DNA of 64,000 bases from Syntrophobacter fumaroxidans MPOB (GCF_000014965.1 NC_008554.1:1786001-1850000); one strand, 5' to 3'; positions 8,701-16,614 are shown, counted from the first letter of the stretch. A program made the numbers and translations. The notes: generated by a model not told the origin, from the letters alone.

Positions 8701-8786
8701 CACCGGATGACGGCAGCAATGACGGGGAGAAGAACTCCTACCCCGAGGCGGAGCCATATCGGTCGTTCTGTCCGGTACCACATCAT
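5700..8786 (-). CDS. Multi-PAS membrane sensor histidine kinase with DUF4118 (KdpD-like) membrane domain
   Basis: A 1028-residue kinase. Residues about 10-110 contain several hydrophobic segments of the DUF4118 type. At least five PAS/PAC modules follow, the later ones each ending in an ITERK/VTERK-type PAC signature. The last two PAS domains are near-duplicates about 117 residues apart, each with a C-x10-C-x2-C motif (about 601-615 and 718-732), suggesting a metal or redox role. The dimerization domain has HDLQEPLRKI (His about 812), followed by an ATPase domain with N box (NLISNSIKY), G1 (DNGIGFD) and G2 (GTGMGL). This HisKA class is common in Rcp1-partnered kinases. Its stop overlaps the response regulator ATG. 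AGGGG precedes ATG 8786. The signal is unknown. Confidence 0.93.
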   Translation of the reverse strand: MMWYRTERPIWLRLGVGVLLPVIAAVIRWHFLETLGFRATFTTFYPAVAVAALYGRFGAGFIATAVSALLADYFWIEPVGQFAIAPFADRLSVAVFLANGTLISCLAEAAYRAQARAFKTEQQSRLSAEREKAAVELQQSERKYRELVQNANSAIVRWNSGGTIAFFNEYAQTFFGYREDEILGKHVSVLLPETESAGTDSTALALDVVRYPERYVSIINENIRRDGSRVWMAWTHKAIFDESGAVSEILAVGTDITARRQAEEKLKHASEFATAILDTVDGLIIVLDRNGRIVRFNAACERLTGWRVDEVIGRCFWEFLVPEEQRRGVLQVFQGLTTGKFPSRHENEWILRDGSRRWITWANSCLLDAKGDIVHVIGTGIDITERQRAEQALRESERLARDQEAQIMAILDAAPAMIWTAHDRECRSISGNRAARELSRVDETANMSKTGPEREHLAHYSIYKDGRELAPEELPIQVVASTGREFRDYSLEFVLKDGPRYSLLGNVIPLIDSEGSPSGAIAAFMDITERKLMEEELRKSRDELEIRVRERTEELAAERQLFFDVLETLPVYVCLLTPEYHVPFANKVFRDRFGASKGLRCFEHLFGRSEPCEICDTYAVLKTSTPHRWEWEGPDGRSYSVFDFPFIDAKGSQLILEMGIDVTERKQAEEALKTERQRLFDVLETLPVMICLLTPDHHVAFSNRSFREKFGESQGRHCYEYRFGLNEPCNFCESYRVAETGRSHHWEVTVPDGTIIDAHDFPFIDVDGSPMILEMDFDITEFREAERELKATVAKLEQLNQELQEFAFIASHDLQEPLRKIQTFGEMLVRRKKDSLDAEGKNLLERIIKGANRMAELLHALRTYSRSGTSQLIHKPVSLSEVARGAASALEYWISKTNAKVEIGDLPTVDADESLLHQLFQNLISNSIKYRKESEPPVIKISGSVIDHQCRISVQDNGIGFDPCYSDQIFKPFQRLHGKDSPYSGTGMGLTICRKIVARHNGEITVESEPGRGSTFKVTLPLKQQKRA

Positions 8787-9033
8787 GAAGTTCCCCTGTT
8801 CTGAACGGAAAGAACCACATCTTCGTTCGCGGGTTCCTGACTCGTCTTACGAAAGACCTTTTCATGCAACTGCTCGGTTTGTTCCTAAAAGACTGGAGAA
8901 TAAGCGCAAATTAATCATTTCAGCTCACCTTGCACGGGCGATACGGGAGAATTTTCTTTGAAAAGAAAAAGGAGGCATGTAGGAACTATTACTGTTTGGC
9001 CTCCTTTCGAAAGGCTCCTCTACGTACAGAACA

Positions 9034-9267
9034 CTATCGCACCTGATCCGTCCACAGCTTCCGGTGGGTCCCGACCTGTTTCTGATGCCGCTCAACAACC
9101 GACTGCACGTCGGAAGTCCAAACGCCGTCGAACTGCGCGGCAGGGAAGTCACGTTCCTTGATCCACTTCCGGATCGTGTCCCGGGAGCTCATGGTGAACT
9201 CCGCGATCATCCCCAAGCCGGTGAGAATCGGACTGCCGATCGGCGACCGGCAATGGGGGCAGGACAT
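9034..9267 (-). CDS. Small zinc-ribbon/HTH protein, possible mobile-element regulator
   Basis: A 77-residue frame beginning MSCPHCRSP (a CxxC pair) and containing GMIAEFTMSSRDTIRKWI, then DFPAAQFDGVWTSDVQSVVE. The middle resembles a short excisionase or AlpA-type helix-turn-helix followed by a wing (FPAAQFDGVW). It lies just downstream of an integrase fragment, which fits a mobile-element regulator. No clear ribosome binding site precedes ATG 9267, and internal starts (MIAEF, MSSRD) are possible. I do not recognise a precise family; it may be decaying along with its neighbour. Confidence 0.5.
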   Translation of the reverse strand: MSCPHCRSPIGSPILTGLGMIAEFTMSSRDTIRKWIKERDFPAAQFDGVWTSDVQSVVERHQKQVGTHRKLWTDQVR

Positions 9268-9430
9268 GAAAGTATATTTTGAGAGGCGCTGAGATGTTGG
9301 TCAGCACATGGTGAACGGGTGGCAAGAAGCCCCCCCTGTTCTCCCTTGCATCCCCTGATGCGCTGAAATGTCCGGACATCCCTGCAACACGACATGTTGA
9401 TACCAGCCGCTGAAAGCCCAGGAATGCCCG

Positions 9431-9601
9431 TCACGCCGATTCGATCTCCCACTCGATGACCTTCCCGTTCCTTTTCGGCGTGATCACTTCCGCGCTCTCC
9501 TCCACGGCTCGGCGCATGGCCACGTCGCTGAGGTGGGCATACCGTTGCGTAGTGACAGCTTGCTTGTGGGTGAGCAAGCCCCCGACGCTTCGACAGCTCC
9601 C
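9431..9601 (-). pseudogene. C-terminal fragment of a phage-type tyrosine recombinase/integrase
   Basis: A minus-strand frame reads VGGLLTHKQAVTTQRYAHLS, then DVAMRRAVEESAEVI, and ends at a stop at 9431. This is the C-terminal motif of tyrosine recombinases, where GH/TH-K...T..RYAHL contains the catalytic tyrosine. Upstream, the same strand only shows short frame-broken pieces such as PDLDKVAPGLARDWWQ near 9690, and the HLRH/R box is not found. Two copies of a short CGACGCTTCGA-containing unit sit at the break (about 9589-9611). The integrase is dead; it marks an old insertion. Confidence 0.55.
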
Positions 9602-10012
9602 GACGCTTCGAGTCGGTGGTCCTCACCCCACCGGGGGAGACGTGTTTGGTGAGTGGAGCCTCCATGATTGTTTGCCACCAGTCCCTGGCCAGACCCGGAG
9701 CAACCTTGTCCAGATCCGGACCCCAAGAACTTCAAACGCAAAGCTCCGGACGATTCTCTCCACGGCTCTGGCGAACAACGCCGGCGTGGCCGCTGATTAC
9801 AGTGGGCCTCGCACAAAAAGAAAAGCAGCCGAAAAGGCGTGCGCCCTTCATCGAGACACACACCGCCGCCTCTCAGCTTCCAGGCTGAGGTTCCACCCCC
9901 TTGCGAAACCCTCGGCCCAATCTGGCTGGTGAGCGCTTCTGAGTCTAATGCACTGTAATTTATGCCTTATAACTGAAATCTAATCCATTTTCGTTTAATT
10001 CAGAGATACGCC

Positions 10013-10040
10013 TTGTTTTTTTGAAAGAATCGGTTATCAT
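10013..10040 (+). promoter_or_regulatory. Candidate sigma-70 promoter of the cold-shock gene
   Basis: TTGTTT (10013-10018) and TATCAT (10035-10040) are separated by 16 bp in an otherwise AT-richer stretch. A start near 10047 gives a 5' leader of roughly 120 nt before the csp ATG, matching the long leaders typical of cspA-family mRNAs. No other good promoter was seen between 9900 and 10170. Confidence 0.5.
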
Positions 10041-10169
10041 AGCCGGACAAATACGAGCGGTCTCGTTAACCTGAGTGATCTCTGAGTCGGTCTTTCGCAT
10101 GATTAGAACGATTCTTAAGTAGCTCCGAACGCGGGCGCCACACTATCAAACCAGAGAAAAGGATCTAAC

Positions 10170-10370
10170 ATGGCGGAAGGTCGAGTAAAGTGGTTCAACG
10201 ACAGCAAGGGTTTCGGATTCATTGAAAGAGAAGGCGGGAGTGATGTATTCGTTCATTATTCCGCTATTGAGGGCGAAGGATTCAAGTCGCTGGCCGAAGG
10301 CGACCGGGTGAGCTTCGTCGCGGAACAGGGCGCGAAAGGCCCGCAGGCTGCCCAGGTGAGAAAACTTTAA
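10170..10370 (+). CDS. Cold-shock domain protein, CspA family
   Basis: A 66-residue OB-fold protein. RNP1 is KGFGFIE (about residues 14-20) and RNP2 is DVFVHYSAI (about 26-34), with the VKWFNDSKG opening of the family. It binds single-stranded nucleic acid and likely acts as an RNA chaperone in the cytoplasm. AAGGAT precedes the ATG. It is followed by a strong intrinsic terminator at 10413 and then by an RNA-binding protein and an RNA helicase, so this is an RNA-handling cluster, probably cold induced. Confidence 0.95.
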   Translation: MAEGRVKWFNDSKGFGFIEREGGSDVFVHYSAIEGEGFKSLAEGDRVSFVAEQGAKGPQAAQVRKL

Positions 10371-10412
10371 CCGCGACGGCAACATTCTCGTCTATTCTAC
10401 GATGGAAGGACA

Positions 10413-10437
10413 AGCCGGAGTAAATCTCCGGCTTTTT
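10413..10437 (+). terminator. Intrinsic terminator after the csp gene
   Basis: AGCCGGAG (10413-10420) pairs perfectly with CTCCGGCT (10426-10433) across a TAAAT loop, followed directly by a T run. A textbook Rho-independent terminator, separating the cold-shock gene from the RRM gene. Confidence 0.9.
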
Positions 10438-10507
10438 CATTTATGGGAAGCAGCCACTTCTATGAGAAGCAACAACTTTTGCAGGCCTTAGATCACCGAG
10501 GCTGTAC

Positions 10508-10840
10508 ATGAACCATAAGCAAAGAAGCGCTTATGCGAGTATTTGTGTGGCCAATATGGCCTGCAATGTCACAGAAGATGATTTGACGGCACTTTTTCCC
10601 AGTTCCGGAAAAGTACCTTCCGCGAACATCGTCAAGGAAGGACATTCGGGACGGTCAAAAAAGTTTGGGTTCGTTAAAATGCCGTCCGATTCGGAAGCGG
10701 ACAAAGCGATGAAGGCCTTGAACGGGAAACGGCTCAAAGACCAGCCAGTAGAGGTGAGTCGAGCCAAGCTCCCGGCGAACCGATCGCGGCGTGGACCGGG
10801 ATATCGGCGCCTGAGGCGCTTTTTGGCCAATTCAAGATGA
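10508..10840 (+). CDS. RRM-domain RNA-binding protein
   Basis: A 110-residue protein with one RNA recognition motif. RNP2 is ICVANM (about residues 12-17) and RNP1 is KKFGFVKM (about 56-63). The intervening TEDDLTALFPSSGKV and the later DKAMKALNGKRLKDQPVEV follow the standard beta-alpha-beta-beta-alpha-beta layout. A short Arg-rich tail (RSRRGPGYRRLRRF) follows. Single-RRM proteins of this kind in cyanobacteria and proteobacteria are often cold induced and bind RNA. It sits between a csp gene and a DEAD-box helicase gene. GGCCTTAG-rich DNA upstream gives no strong ribosome site, so the exact start is less certain. Confidence 0.88.
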   Translation: MNHKQRSAYASICVANMACNVTEDDLTALFPSSGKVPSANIVKEGHSGRSKKFGFVKMPSDSEADKAMKALNGKRLKDQPVEVSRAKLPANRSRRGPGYRRLRRFLANSR

Positions 10841-10857
10841 ACCCGAGGAGTTGAAGA

Positions 10858-11079
10858 ATGGCCCAAAGATCAAAAGCCACCTTTCAGAAACGGGAAAGGG
10901 AAAAAGAGAAACAACAGAAACAGAGGGACAAGGAGGCCCGCCGCCTGGAAGCCAAAAAGGCCAAGGCGGAGCGTGAACCGGTAAAGATCGGCGAAGACCC
11001 GGATATTGCCGGAATCAAGCCCGGGCCGCAGCCTCTCCCCGAACAATGGCGTTATGCCGGGCGGGTCAACGGCAAGTAG
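10858..11079 (+). CDS. Small basic hypothetical protein
   Basis: A 73-residue, highly charged protein. Residues about 8-45 are almost entirely Lys, Arg, Glu and Gln (KREREKEKQQKQRDKEARR), predicted to be helical or coiled coil, followed by a Pro/Gly-rich tail (GIKPGPQPLPEQWRY). GAGGAGTTGAAG lies just upstream of ATG 10858, a good ribosome site, and it is 17 bp behind the RRM gene, so it is probably cotranscribed. Composition suggests nucleic acid or ribosome contact. No named family is recognised. Confidence 0.7.
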   Translation: MAQRSKATFQKREREKEKQQKQRDKEARRLEAKKAKAEREPVKIGEDPDIAGIKPGPQPLPEQWRYAGRVNGK

Positions 11080-11175
11080 CCCGAAACCCGCATCCCGGCG
11101 TTGCCCGGTCCGGCATCGACAGCGCCTCCCATGGGGAGGCCAAAACAGTACTCAATCAAGGAGCTATCCATACGC

Positions 11176-12591
11176 ATGTCTTTTCATTCACTCGGCCTCT
11201 CGGCCGAATTGCTTCGCGCTATTGCCGATCAACACTACAAACACCCAACTCCCATCCAGCAACAGGCAGTCCCCGTAATTCTTGACGGAAAGGACGTCCT
11301 TGCCGGAGCCCAAACGGGCACGGGCAAGACGGCCGGTTTCGCCCTGCCGCTGCTTCAACTCCTGAGCAAGCGACCTCGCACGAAGGGGAAAACCAGCGTC
11401 CGCGCCCTGATTCTCACCCCAACCCGCGAGCTTGCCGCCCAGGTCGAGGAAAGCGTGGCTTCCTACGGCAAATATCTGCCCTTGAAAGCAGCGGTTGTCC
11501 ACGGCGGCGTCAACATCAACCCCCAAATCGCAAAGCTCCGTCGTGGCATTGATATCCTGGTGGCAACACCGGGACGATTGTTGGACCATGTGCAGCAGCG
11601 GACCCTGGATCTCTGCGCGGTCGAAATACTGGTCCTGGACGAGGCAGACCGCATGCTCGATATGGGATTTATCCGGGATATCCGCAAAATACTGGCGCTG
11701 CTGCCTGTGCGTCGGCAAAATCTTTTGTTTTTCGCCACCTTTTCCGACGAGATCAAAACGCTCGCTGAAGACCTGTTGCGATCGCCGGTCCTGATCGAGA
11801 CCGAGCGCCGCAACACTCCCGCGGAGAGCGTCGCGCAGCTGATCCATCCGGTGGACCGGGTGCGCAAACGCGAGCTGCTCTCTTTCCTGATCGGCTCCAA
11901 TAACTGGCGGCAGGTGCTCGTCTTCACCCGCACCAAACACGGTGCCGACCGTCTCACCAGACAACTCGAGCATGACGGGATCCGTGCGGCGGCCATCCAC
12001 AGCAACAAGAGCCAGGCGACGAGGACCCGGTCTTTGGCCGACTTCAAGCATGGCGATGTGCGGGTACTGGTTGCAACCGATATTGCGGCGCGAGGGCTCG
12101 ATATCGACCATCTACCGCATGTGGTGAACTTCGAACTGCCCAGCGTGTCCCGGGACTACGTGCACCGTATCGGCCGCACCGGCCGCGCCGAACGCAGCGG
12201 AACGGCGATATCCCTTGTGAGTATCGATGAGCGCGAACAACTCAAAGAAATCGAGCGTCTGCTCAACCGCGCCATCCCCCGGGAAATCATCAAAGGATAC
12301 GAGCCCGACCCGTCGATAAAATCAGAGCCGATTTTAAGAGGACGAAACGATTCGAATCAGCGCCGGCCAGGGAATTCCAAGCCCTCCCGATTCAGGGGCA
12401 GCGCCGATAGCCCCGATCTCGGCGCCAATCGACAATATAGCCCGGGCAAAGGGCGCCGCAATGAAGGCCACGGAAACGAAGGCCTCCCCACTCGCGGCCC
12501 CGGGGATGCTTCGCGAAAACACGGTGCGGCGGCACACCGCGCGCCCAATGTCTTTGGAATACCGACACGCGGTCGCCCTGCCGGCCGTTGA
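11176..12591 (+). CDS. rhlE: DEAD-box ATP-dependent RNA helicase, RhlE-like
   Basis: A 471-residue helicase. Visible motifs are the Q motif PTPIQQQAV, Walker [39 protein letters not shown] and HRIGRTGRA, followed by an Arg/Gly/Ser-rich basic tail. The N-terminus [16 protein letters not shown] matches RhlE proteins, so ATG 11176 is preferred over the in-frame upstream TTG at 11101; AAGGAG lies 12 bases upstream, rather far. Motif III, normally SAT, reads FAT here ([10 protein letters not shown]), an unusual change. RhlE-type enzymes remodel rRNA and mRNA structure, often during cold growth. It is third in the RRM, basic protein, helicase series. Confidence 0.93.
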   Translation: MSFHSLGLSAELLRAIADQHYKHPTPIQQQAVPVILDGKDVLAGAQTGTGKTAGFALPLLQLLSKRPRTKGKTSVRALILTPTRELAAQVEESVASYGKYLPLKAAVVHGGVNINPQIAKLRRGIDILVATPGRLLDHVQQRTLDLCAVEILVLDEADRMLDMGFIRDIRKILALLPVRRQNLLFFATFSDEIKTLAEDLLRSPVLIETERRNTPAESVAQLIHPVDRVRKRELLSFLIGSNNWRQVLVFTRTKHGADRLTRQLEHDGIRAAAIHSNKSQATRTRSLADFKHGDVRVLVATDIAARGLDIDHLPHVVNFELPSVSRDYVHRIGRTGRAERSGTAISLVSIDEREQLKEIERLLNRAIPREIIKGYEPDPSIKSEPILRGRNDSNQRRPGNSKPSRFRGSADSPDLGANRQYSPGKGRRNEGHGNEGLPTRGPGDASRKHGAAAHRAPNVFGIPTRGRPAGR

Positions 12592-12696
12592 GACTCGCTT
12601 GTGATCTCTCTCCCTTTCGGCCCCTTGCCGAGAGAGGTTCGGTGCAGGCATTTCATACGAAGTTGCGCGCAAGATGGATCTTTCAAGCACAAAAGA

Positions 12697-12854
12697 GCGG
12701 GGGAATGATTCCCCCGCACCCCCCAAGTTTCGGCCACACGCGCAAGCGCGTGAGGCCGAGTGCTCGGCGCTGTCGGCGACTGGCCGAAGGCCGCCGCCGC
12801 AGCGCCACACGGAGCCGCGAAGCGGCGAGGGGGTGTGGGGGATACGTCCCCCAC
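12697..12854. repeat. Palindrome-bounded repeat element in a 745-bp gap
   Basis: The non-coding stretch between the helicase gene and 13337 contains two strong hairpins: 12697-12717 (GCGGGGGAA, TGA, TTCCCCCGC) and 12835-12854 (GTGGGGGA, TACG, TCCCCCAC). They bound a GC-rich segment of about 120 bp containing further short dyads (GCCACACGCGCAAGCGCGTG). The pattern resembles a small dispersed palindromic element. The rest of the gap shows no credible gene. Confidence 0.45.
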
Positions 12855-13249
12855 GCTTTGAGAGTATCATTTTGAACGCAATTATCCATGCCCCCTGCGA
12901 CACCCGCGAAGCATGAAAACAGACTCACCCGGGAATCTATTTTCTAGGTAAATCCGTATCAAACCTGTTTGCGCGGTCGCGACACACGGGACCGGATGGG
13001 AAGCGCCGCCGTATGCCCCGCCGGGAGGAACGGAAAGTGCCCCGGCGGTCCGCCTCGCGGGTTTCCCTGAAATGCCGACCCATAAGGGAGGCGAGTGAGC
13101 GCTTCCTGCACTCGCCTACGCACGGAAGCTTCACATGAAAAGCCCCGAAATCAAAACCGGCGGCGATGCCCCCATCCTCCGCGGGCAATTGCCTGTTTCC
13201 TTACGGAGCTGAGTCCAAAACGAAAATCCGGCCCTCCTGCACCATGCGT

Positions 13250-13270
13250 GGGTCAACACGGGGTTGACCC
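13250..13270 (-). terminator. Stem-loop downstream of the glycine-rich/DUF2092 operon
   Basis: GGGTCAAC (13250-13257) and GTTGACCC (13263-13270) pair perfectly around ACGGG, about 70 bp past the end of the minus-strand operon. No T run follows, so it may act as a Rho-linked stabilising hairpin rather than a classical terminator. Confidence 0.4.
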
Positions 13271-13336
13271 GGCGCATGACGACCATCAGGTATCATTGCG
13301 GGCCGCATAGCGGTCGGCAATGATGCCCGGGATCGC

Positions 13337-14089
13337 TCAATAGCCTCCCGGCGGCGGGACGGCGATGTAGGCGACTCCCGACCCCGAGTAGGCCTGGGTG
13401 TACCAATTGGGGCCGCACTGGTAGTAGGTGGTCCCTCCCACGGACACCACCGTGGGGGTGCACGGGGGCGCCTGGTAGTAGACGGGCGCAGCGCCGCCGC
13501 CGGCTGCATAGCCGGTTGCCGCGCCCGCGGCATACCCTACGGCCGCTCCGGCCGCACCCGCGGCCACGGCTGCCCCGTACGGATAGGGTCCGCGGTAGTT
13601 GTCCCAGTGGTCGTCGTAGTAATCCTGCCGGCTGGACTGGGCGCTTCGCCCGTAATCCTGGCGACTTTGCTGGCGACTCGCTGCGGAGTCCTGCCGAGTC
13701 TCCTGGCGACCCGCGGTGGCGTCCTGGCGGCTCTGCTGACGGTCCCCCGAACCCTGCTGACGGGCCTGGGTCCGTTCAGTCGCACCGGCCTGGCGCTGGC
13801 CCGTTTGCATGCTCTGCCCTCTCGCGCCCGCTCCCGCGGCCATTCTGCCGCTGCCGCCCGCCGAAAAGCCGCCTCCGCCGGCCACTCCCTCGCGGCTGAA
13901 ACCTCCTCCCCTGCCTCCACCGCCACCGGAAAAATCTCCGCCTCGACCTCCACCGCCGCCCGAAAAGCCTCCCCGGCCTCCTCCGCCGCCTCGGCCGCCC
14001 CGCTGGGCATCGGCGTCAACAGCGAGAAACAGGACAAAAAGAAACACCGTGACCACGGACGTCATGATCCGATATGTGTTGCGTTTCAT
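13337..14089 (-). CDS. Secreted glycine-rich repeat protein (hypothetical)
   Basis: A 250-residue protein. The signal peptide MKRNTYRIMTSVVTVFLFVL ends near VDADAQ. Three low-complexity zones follow: RGG/FSGGGGGRGG repeats (about 25-70), a Gln/Arg/Ser zone built from degenerate RQDxxxxRQQS units (about 95-150), and an Ala/Gly/Tyr zone (AAVGYAAGAATGYAAGGG). The C-terminus has a Tyr/Cys-containing segment (TTYYQCGPNWY) seen in small envelope proteins. ATG 14089 overlaps the upstream DUF2092 gene stop as ATGA and has GGGAGG in front, so the two are coupled. The frame extends further upstream but that part lies inside the DUF2092 gene. Function is unknown; an envelope role is inferred. Confidence 0.75.
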   Translation of the reverse strand: MKRNTYRIMTSVVTVFLFVLFLAVDADAQRGGRGGGGGRGGFSGGGGGRGGDFSGGGGGRGGGFSREGVAGGGGFSAGGSGRMAAGAGARGQSMQTGQRQAGATERTQARQQGSGDRQQSRQDATAGRQETRQDSAASRQQSRQDYGRSAQSSRQDYYDDHWDNYRGPYPYGAAVAAGAAGAAVGYAAGAATGYAAGGGAAPVYYQAPPCTPTVVSVGGTTYYQCGPNWYTQAYSGSGVAYIAVPPPGGY

Positions 14090-14913
14090 TGCTTGCCTCC
14101 CTTCTTTTTTCCCGGCTTCGCTTTTGCCGGCTCGGGCCTGGCCGCTTTCACCTGCGCGAGGAAAGGAATCTGCCGGGCATCCGGAGGCGGAGAGAACACG
14201 AAGACTGCATCCGACGGATTGGGGGAAAGGTTCCATTCCGAAAAATCGGCCCGGAACTGGGGTTGTCCCTTGTCGAGCTTGTACGTGATCACGACACGGC
14301 GTGGGAGCGGATCCCCCCTGGATGGGATCCAGATCTGGAAGTCCACCTCGTCGCTTCGAGCCGCGAGGTGAACGCACGGCACATCCAGGATGGTCGTCTG
14401 TTCGACCGTTTCGATCGAACGGACTCTCCTGTCCATCTCCCGGGGCAGCGTTGACACGTACATCATGGCCAATGGCAAACGCATCCCGAGATCCTTGAGG
14501 AAATGGATCACCGCGCCGTCCAGGTCGCCCGGTTTCGAAACTCTCGCGTAAACGTTGTCTTTTTCGCTGAAAATAGTGAGGTCCTTTCCATCGAAGAGCA
14601 CCAGCCCCTTTTGGCCGTCACTGCGCTCGATGTCCGCCCGAAACCGGTCGGGACGCCGGAGGGTGACTTTCCGCACTTCCCCGAACTCGATTTTCTGGCC
14701 GGAGAGTTGCACCACGTCGAACCCGGACCGGATGACGACACTGAACTGGCCCGCTGTGGAGAGAAAATGGGCCGCCTTGTTGAGCAGCACCCCGGCATCC
14801 TCCCCCGCGGCGGAAGGCTCCGGCGCCTTCTGCTGCGCCATCGCCGGCCACGCCGTCAGCAGGAAAAGACCCGTCGCCAGACACAATCCCCTGAAAATTC
14901 TTCTTTTGATCAT
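14086..14913 (-). CDS. DUF2092 family periplasmic protein
   Basis: A 275-residue secreted protein: signal peptide MIKRRIFRGLCLATGLFLLT to about AMAQ. The body has the LolA/LppX-like beta-rich pattern of DUF2092: FSVVIRSGFDVVQLSGQKIE, then KVTLRRPDRFRADIE, then KGLVLFDGKDLTIFSEKDNV and FQIWIPSRGDPLPRRVVITY. The Lys/Pro/Ala tail (AKAKPGKKKGGKQ) is basic. Such proteins probably bind lipids or lipoproteins in the periplasm, but no member is firmly characterised to my knowledge. AAAGGAGG precedes ATG 14913. It is translationally coupled to the glycine-rich secreted protein downstream, the pairing often seen in proteobacteria. Confidence 0.8.
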   Translation of the reverse strand: MIKRRIFRGLCLATGLFLLTAWPAMAQQKAPEPSAAGEDAGVLLNKAAHFLSTAGQFSVVIRSGFDVVQLSGQKIEFGEVRKVTLRRPDRFRADIERSDGQKGLVLFDGKDLTIFSEKDNVYARVSKPGDLDGAVIHFLKDLGMRLPLAMMYVSTLPREMDRRVRSIETVEQTTILDVPCVHLAARSDEVDFQIWIPSRGDPLPRRVVITYKLDKGQPQFRADFSEWNLSPNPSDAVFVFSPPPDARQIPFLAQVKAARPEPAKAKPGKKKGGKQ

Positions 14914-15008
14914 ATGTCCTCCTTTGCCATTGCGCTATTGGCCGCAGTGCTCTGATCGCACCCGTCTTCAGGAACCCGATGTTGATGATCGGCATCACAT
15001 GCCGACTT

Positions 15009-16451
15009 TCACATCTGCTGCAAATCCCGCAGCAGCCGCTGGAACTCCCTCGACTCTTCGAGAATGCGACGGGCGGCAATCCTCAGTTCGTCCACCTCCT
15101 CCGGCTTGAGAACGAAAGAAGTGGGAAGCTGTTTCAAGTGTTTTCGTTGCGCTTCGTCGTCCAGGGCGTCGAATCTCACCTGCACCAGGTAAAATTCGAT
15201 GTCGCCGCAGGAACCCGGTCCCGTGGGGTAAGGCTCCGAGCCGCAACGCCCCTTGCGAATTTCATCGGCCCAGCGGGCGAAGCTTTCCTGCAGCAGGGCC
15301 ACCGTCTCCACGTTGTACCGGGCAATCGCTATGGTGGAGTAGGAGCTCAGCATGGCGCCGAAGGTCGGCACTCTCTCCGTCCGGTCCCACTTGGTGTCGC
15401 TTTCCGTCTCGGCGTTCACCACCACGAATATGATCTTGCGCACATTCTCCAGCCCGGCCTGTTTCAAGGTGGTCCAGGGGCTGCCCGCGAGCGTAACGCG
15501 CTCCAACACGGCCCGGAGGCCCAGGTTGTCGGCAACCCCGCCGTCCACGAGGTGGATGAATGGTTTATTCTTCGAGTCCATGAAAGGCGTCATGTTGTTG
15601 GCGAGATCGAAGCGGCGCGAAGCAACGTCCCTGGGAGGAATCATCGCGTCTGCCAACGCCTTGGGCATGACGTAGCCGCAGGAGCCGGCGTAATTGCGCA
15701 AAGTGATGGGGCTCAGGATCACGGGCACCGCAGAGGAGGCGGCGCACGCCCTGGCCACGGGAAAGGTGGACAGATCGGAGCAGATCACATCGAAGGCGTC
15801 CTGCGTAAAGGAAATGCGGGTCCCGTGAACCATGTCCGTTGCGTTGATGAGGATAATGGGCTTCTTGTTCGCCAGGATGTCACCGAACGTTCCCCCGTCG
15901 AACACGTGCTTGTCGTAGTATTCCGCCGCAAGGTCGCTCCGGTCGTAGTATGCCGAGAACAATTTCCCCCAGTTGAAAGGATGGAAGAAGGTGCGTTTCG
16001 CCAGCTCGCCCTGGATGTTCTTTTTCAGGAACCGGGCTTCGAAGTCCTGGAAGATGCGATCCCGGAAAAGCCCGAAGAAGCCTGCCGTAAAGCTCCCGCC
16101 GGAAACTCCCGAGATCCAGTCCACCTCGTCCAGGAGGCGCCGGTCCTGGCCGTCGACCGTAACCCGGGTGTCCCTGAAGGTTTCCAGTACCCCGTAGGAA
16201 AAGGCCGCAGCCCTGGTTCCTCCCCCGGAGAAGCTGAGAAGCAGGAGCACCTGGTCGTCTTTGTCATGCACGCTGAAATTTCTGCCCCGATAACCCGCCT
16301 GGGGATCGACTTGTTTCAGTGCCTTGTTTACCCTGTAGTGAGCGCAGCCGGATGCCGCAGCGAGCAGCGCCGTCGCGCAAAGCAGGATCAGGATCCTGAA
16401 CGCCACCCGAATGAGGGCTTTCTCCGACTCTCTTCCCGGTTCGTTCCTCAT
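15009..16451 (-). CDS. Patatin-like phospholipase lipoprotein
   Basis: A 480-residue protein. The N-terminal hydrophobic stretch ends in LLAAASGCAHY, a lipobox with Cys about 33 residues in, so it is a predicted lipoprotein. Patatin motifs are complete: the oxyanion glycine loop SFSGGGTRAAAFSYG, the nucleophile elbow GVSGGS, and the Asp of the catalytic dyad in LVDGGVADNLG. Members hydrolyse phospholipid acyl chains. ATG 16451 is chosen because GGAGG lies 9 bases upstream and the hydrophobic signal begins soon after; the frame extends upstream without support. It lies 163 bp downstream of the RND outer-membrane factor gene on the same strand, and may be cotranscribed with it. Confidence 0.88.
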   Translation of the reverse strand: MRNEPGRESEKALIRVAFRILILLCATALLAAASGCAHYRVNKALKQVDPQAGYRGRNFSVHDKDDQVLLLLSFSGGGTRAAAFSYGVLETFRDTRVTVDGQDRRLLDEVDWISGVSGGSFTAGFFGLFRDRIFQDFEARFLKKNIQGELAKRTFFHPFNWGKLFSAYYDRSDLAAEYYDKHVFDGGTFGDILANKKPIILINATDMVHGTRISFTQDAFDVICSDLSTFPVARACAASSAVPVILSPITLRNYAGSCGYVMPKALADAMIPPRDVASRRFDLANNMTPFMDSKNKPFIHLVDGGVADNLGLRAVLERVTLAGSPWTTLKQAGLENVRKIIFVVVNAETESDTKWDRTERVPTFGAMLSSYSTIAIARYNVETVALLQESFARWADEIRKGRCGSEPYPTGPGSCGDIEFYLVQVRFDALDDEAQRKHLKQLPTSFVLKPEEVDELRIAARRILEESREFQRLLRDLQQM

Positions 16452-16614
16452 CACTGCTGTCCTCCAGGCAAAGACGCAACCCCAAAAAGCATCACCATTG
16501 CCTCCGGCCCCCCGGCATCCTCTACACGACGTGGGAGAAGGACCTGCGTGCCTTGTCGCCGCGCAGGCTCCCGTCACCCACCGCCGCCGAACAGCCGGGA
16601 ATCGCCCGCAACCG

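Noticed and set aside
13090-14380. Extended start (to 14377) for the glycine-rich protein
   Set aside because: The extra 96 codons lie inside the DUF2092 gene, and the signal peptide begins at 14089 with its own ribosome site.
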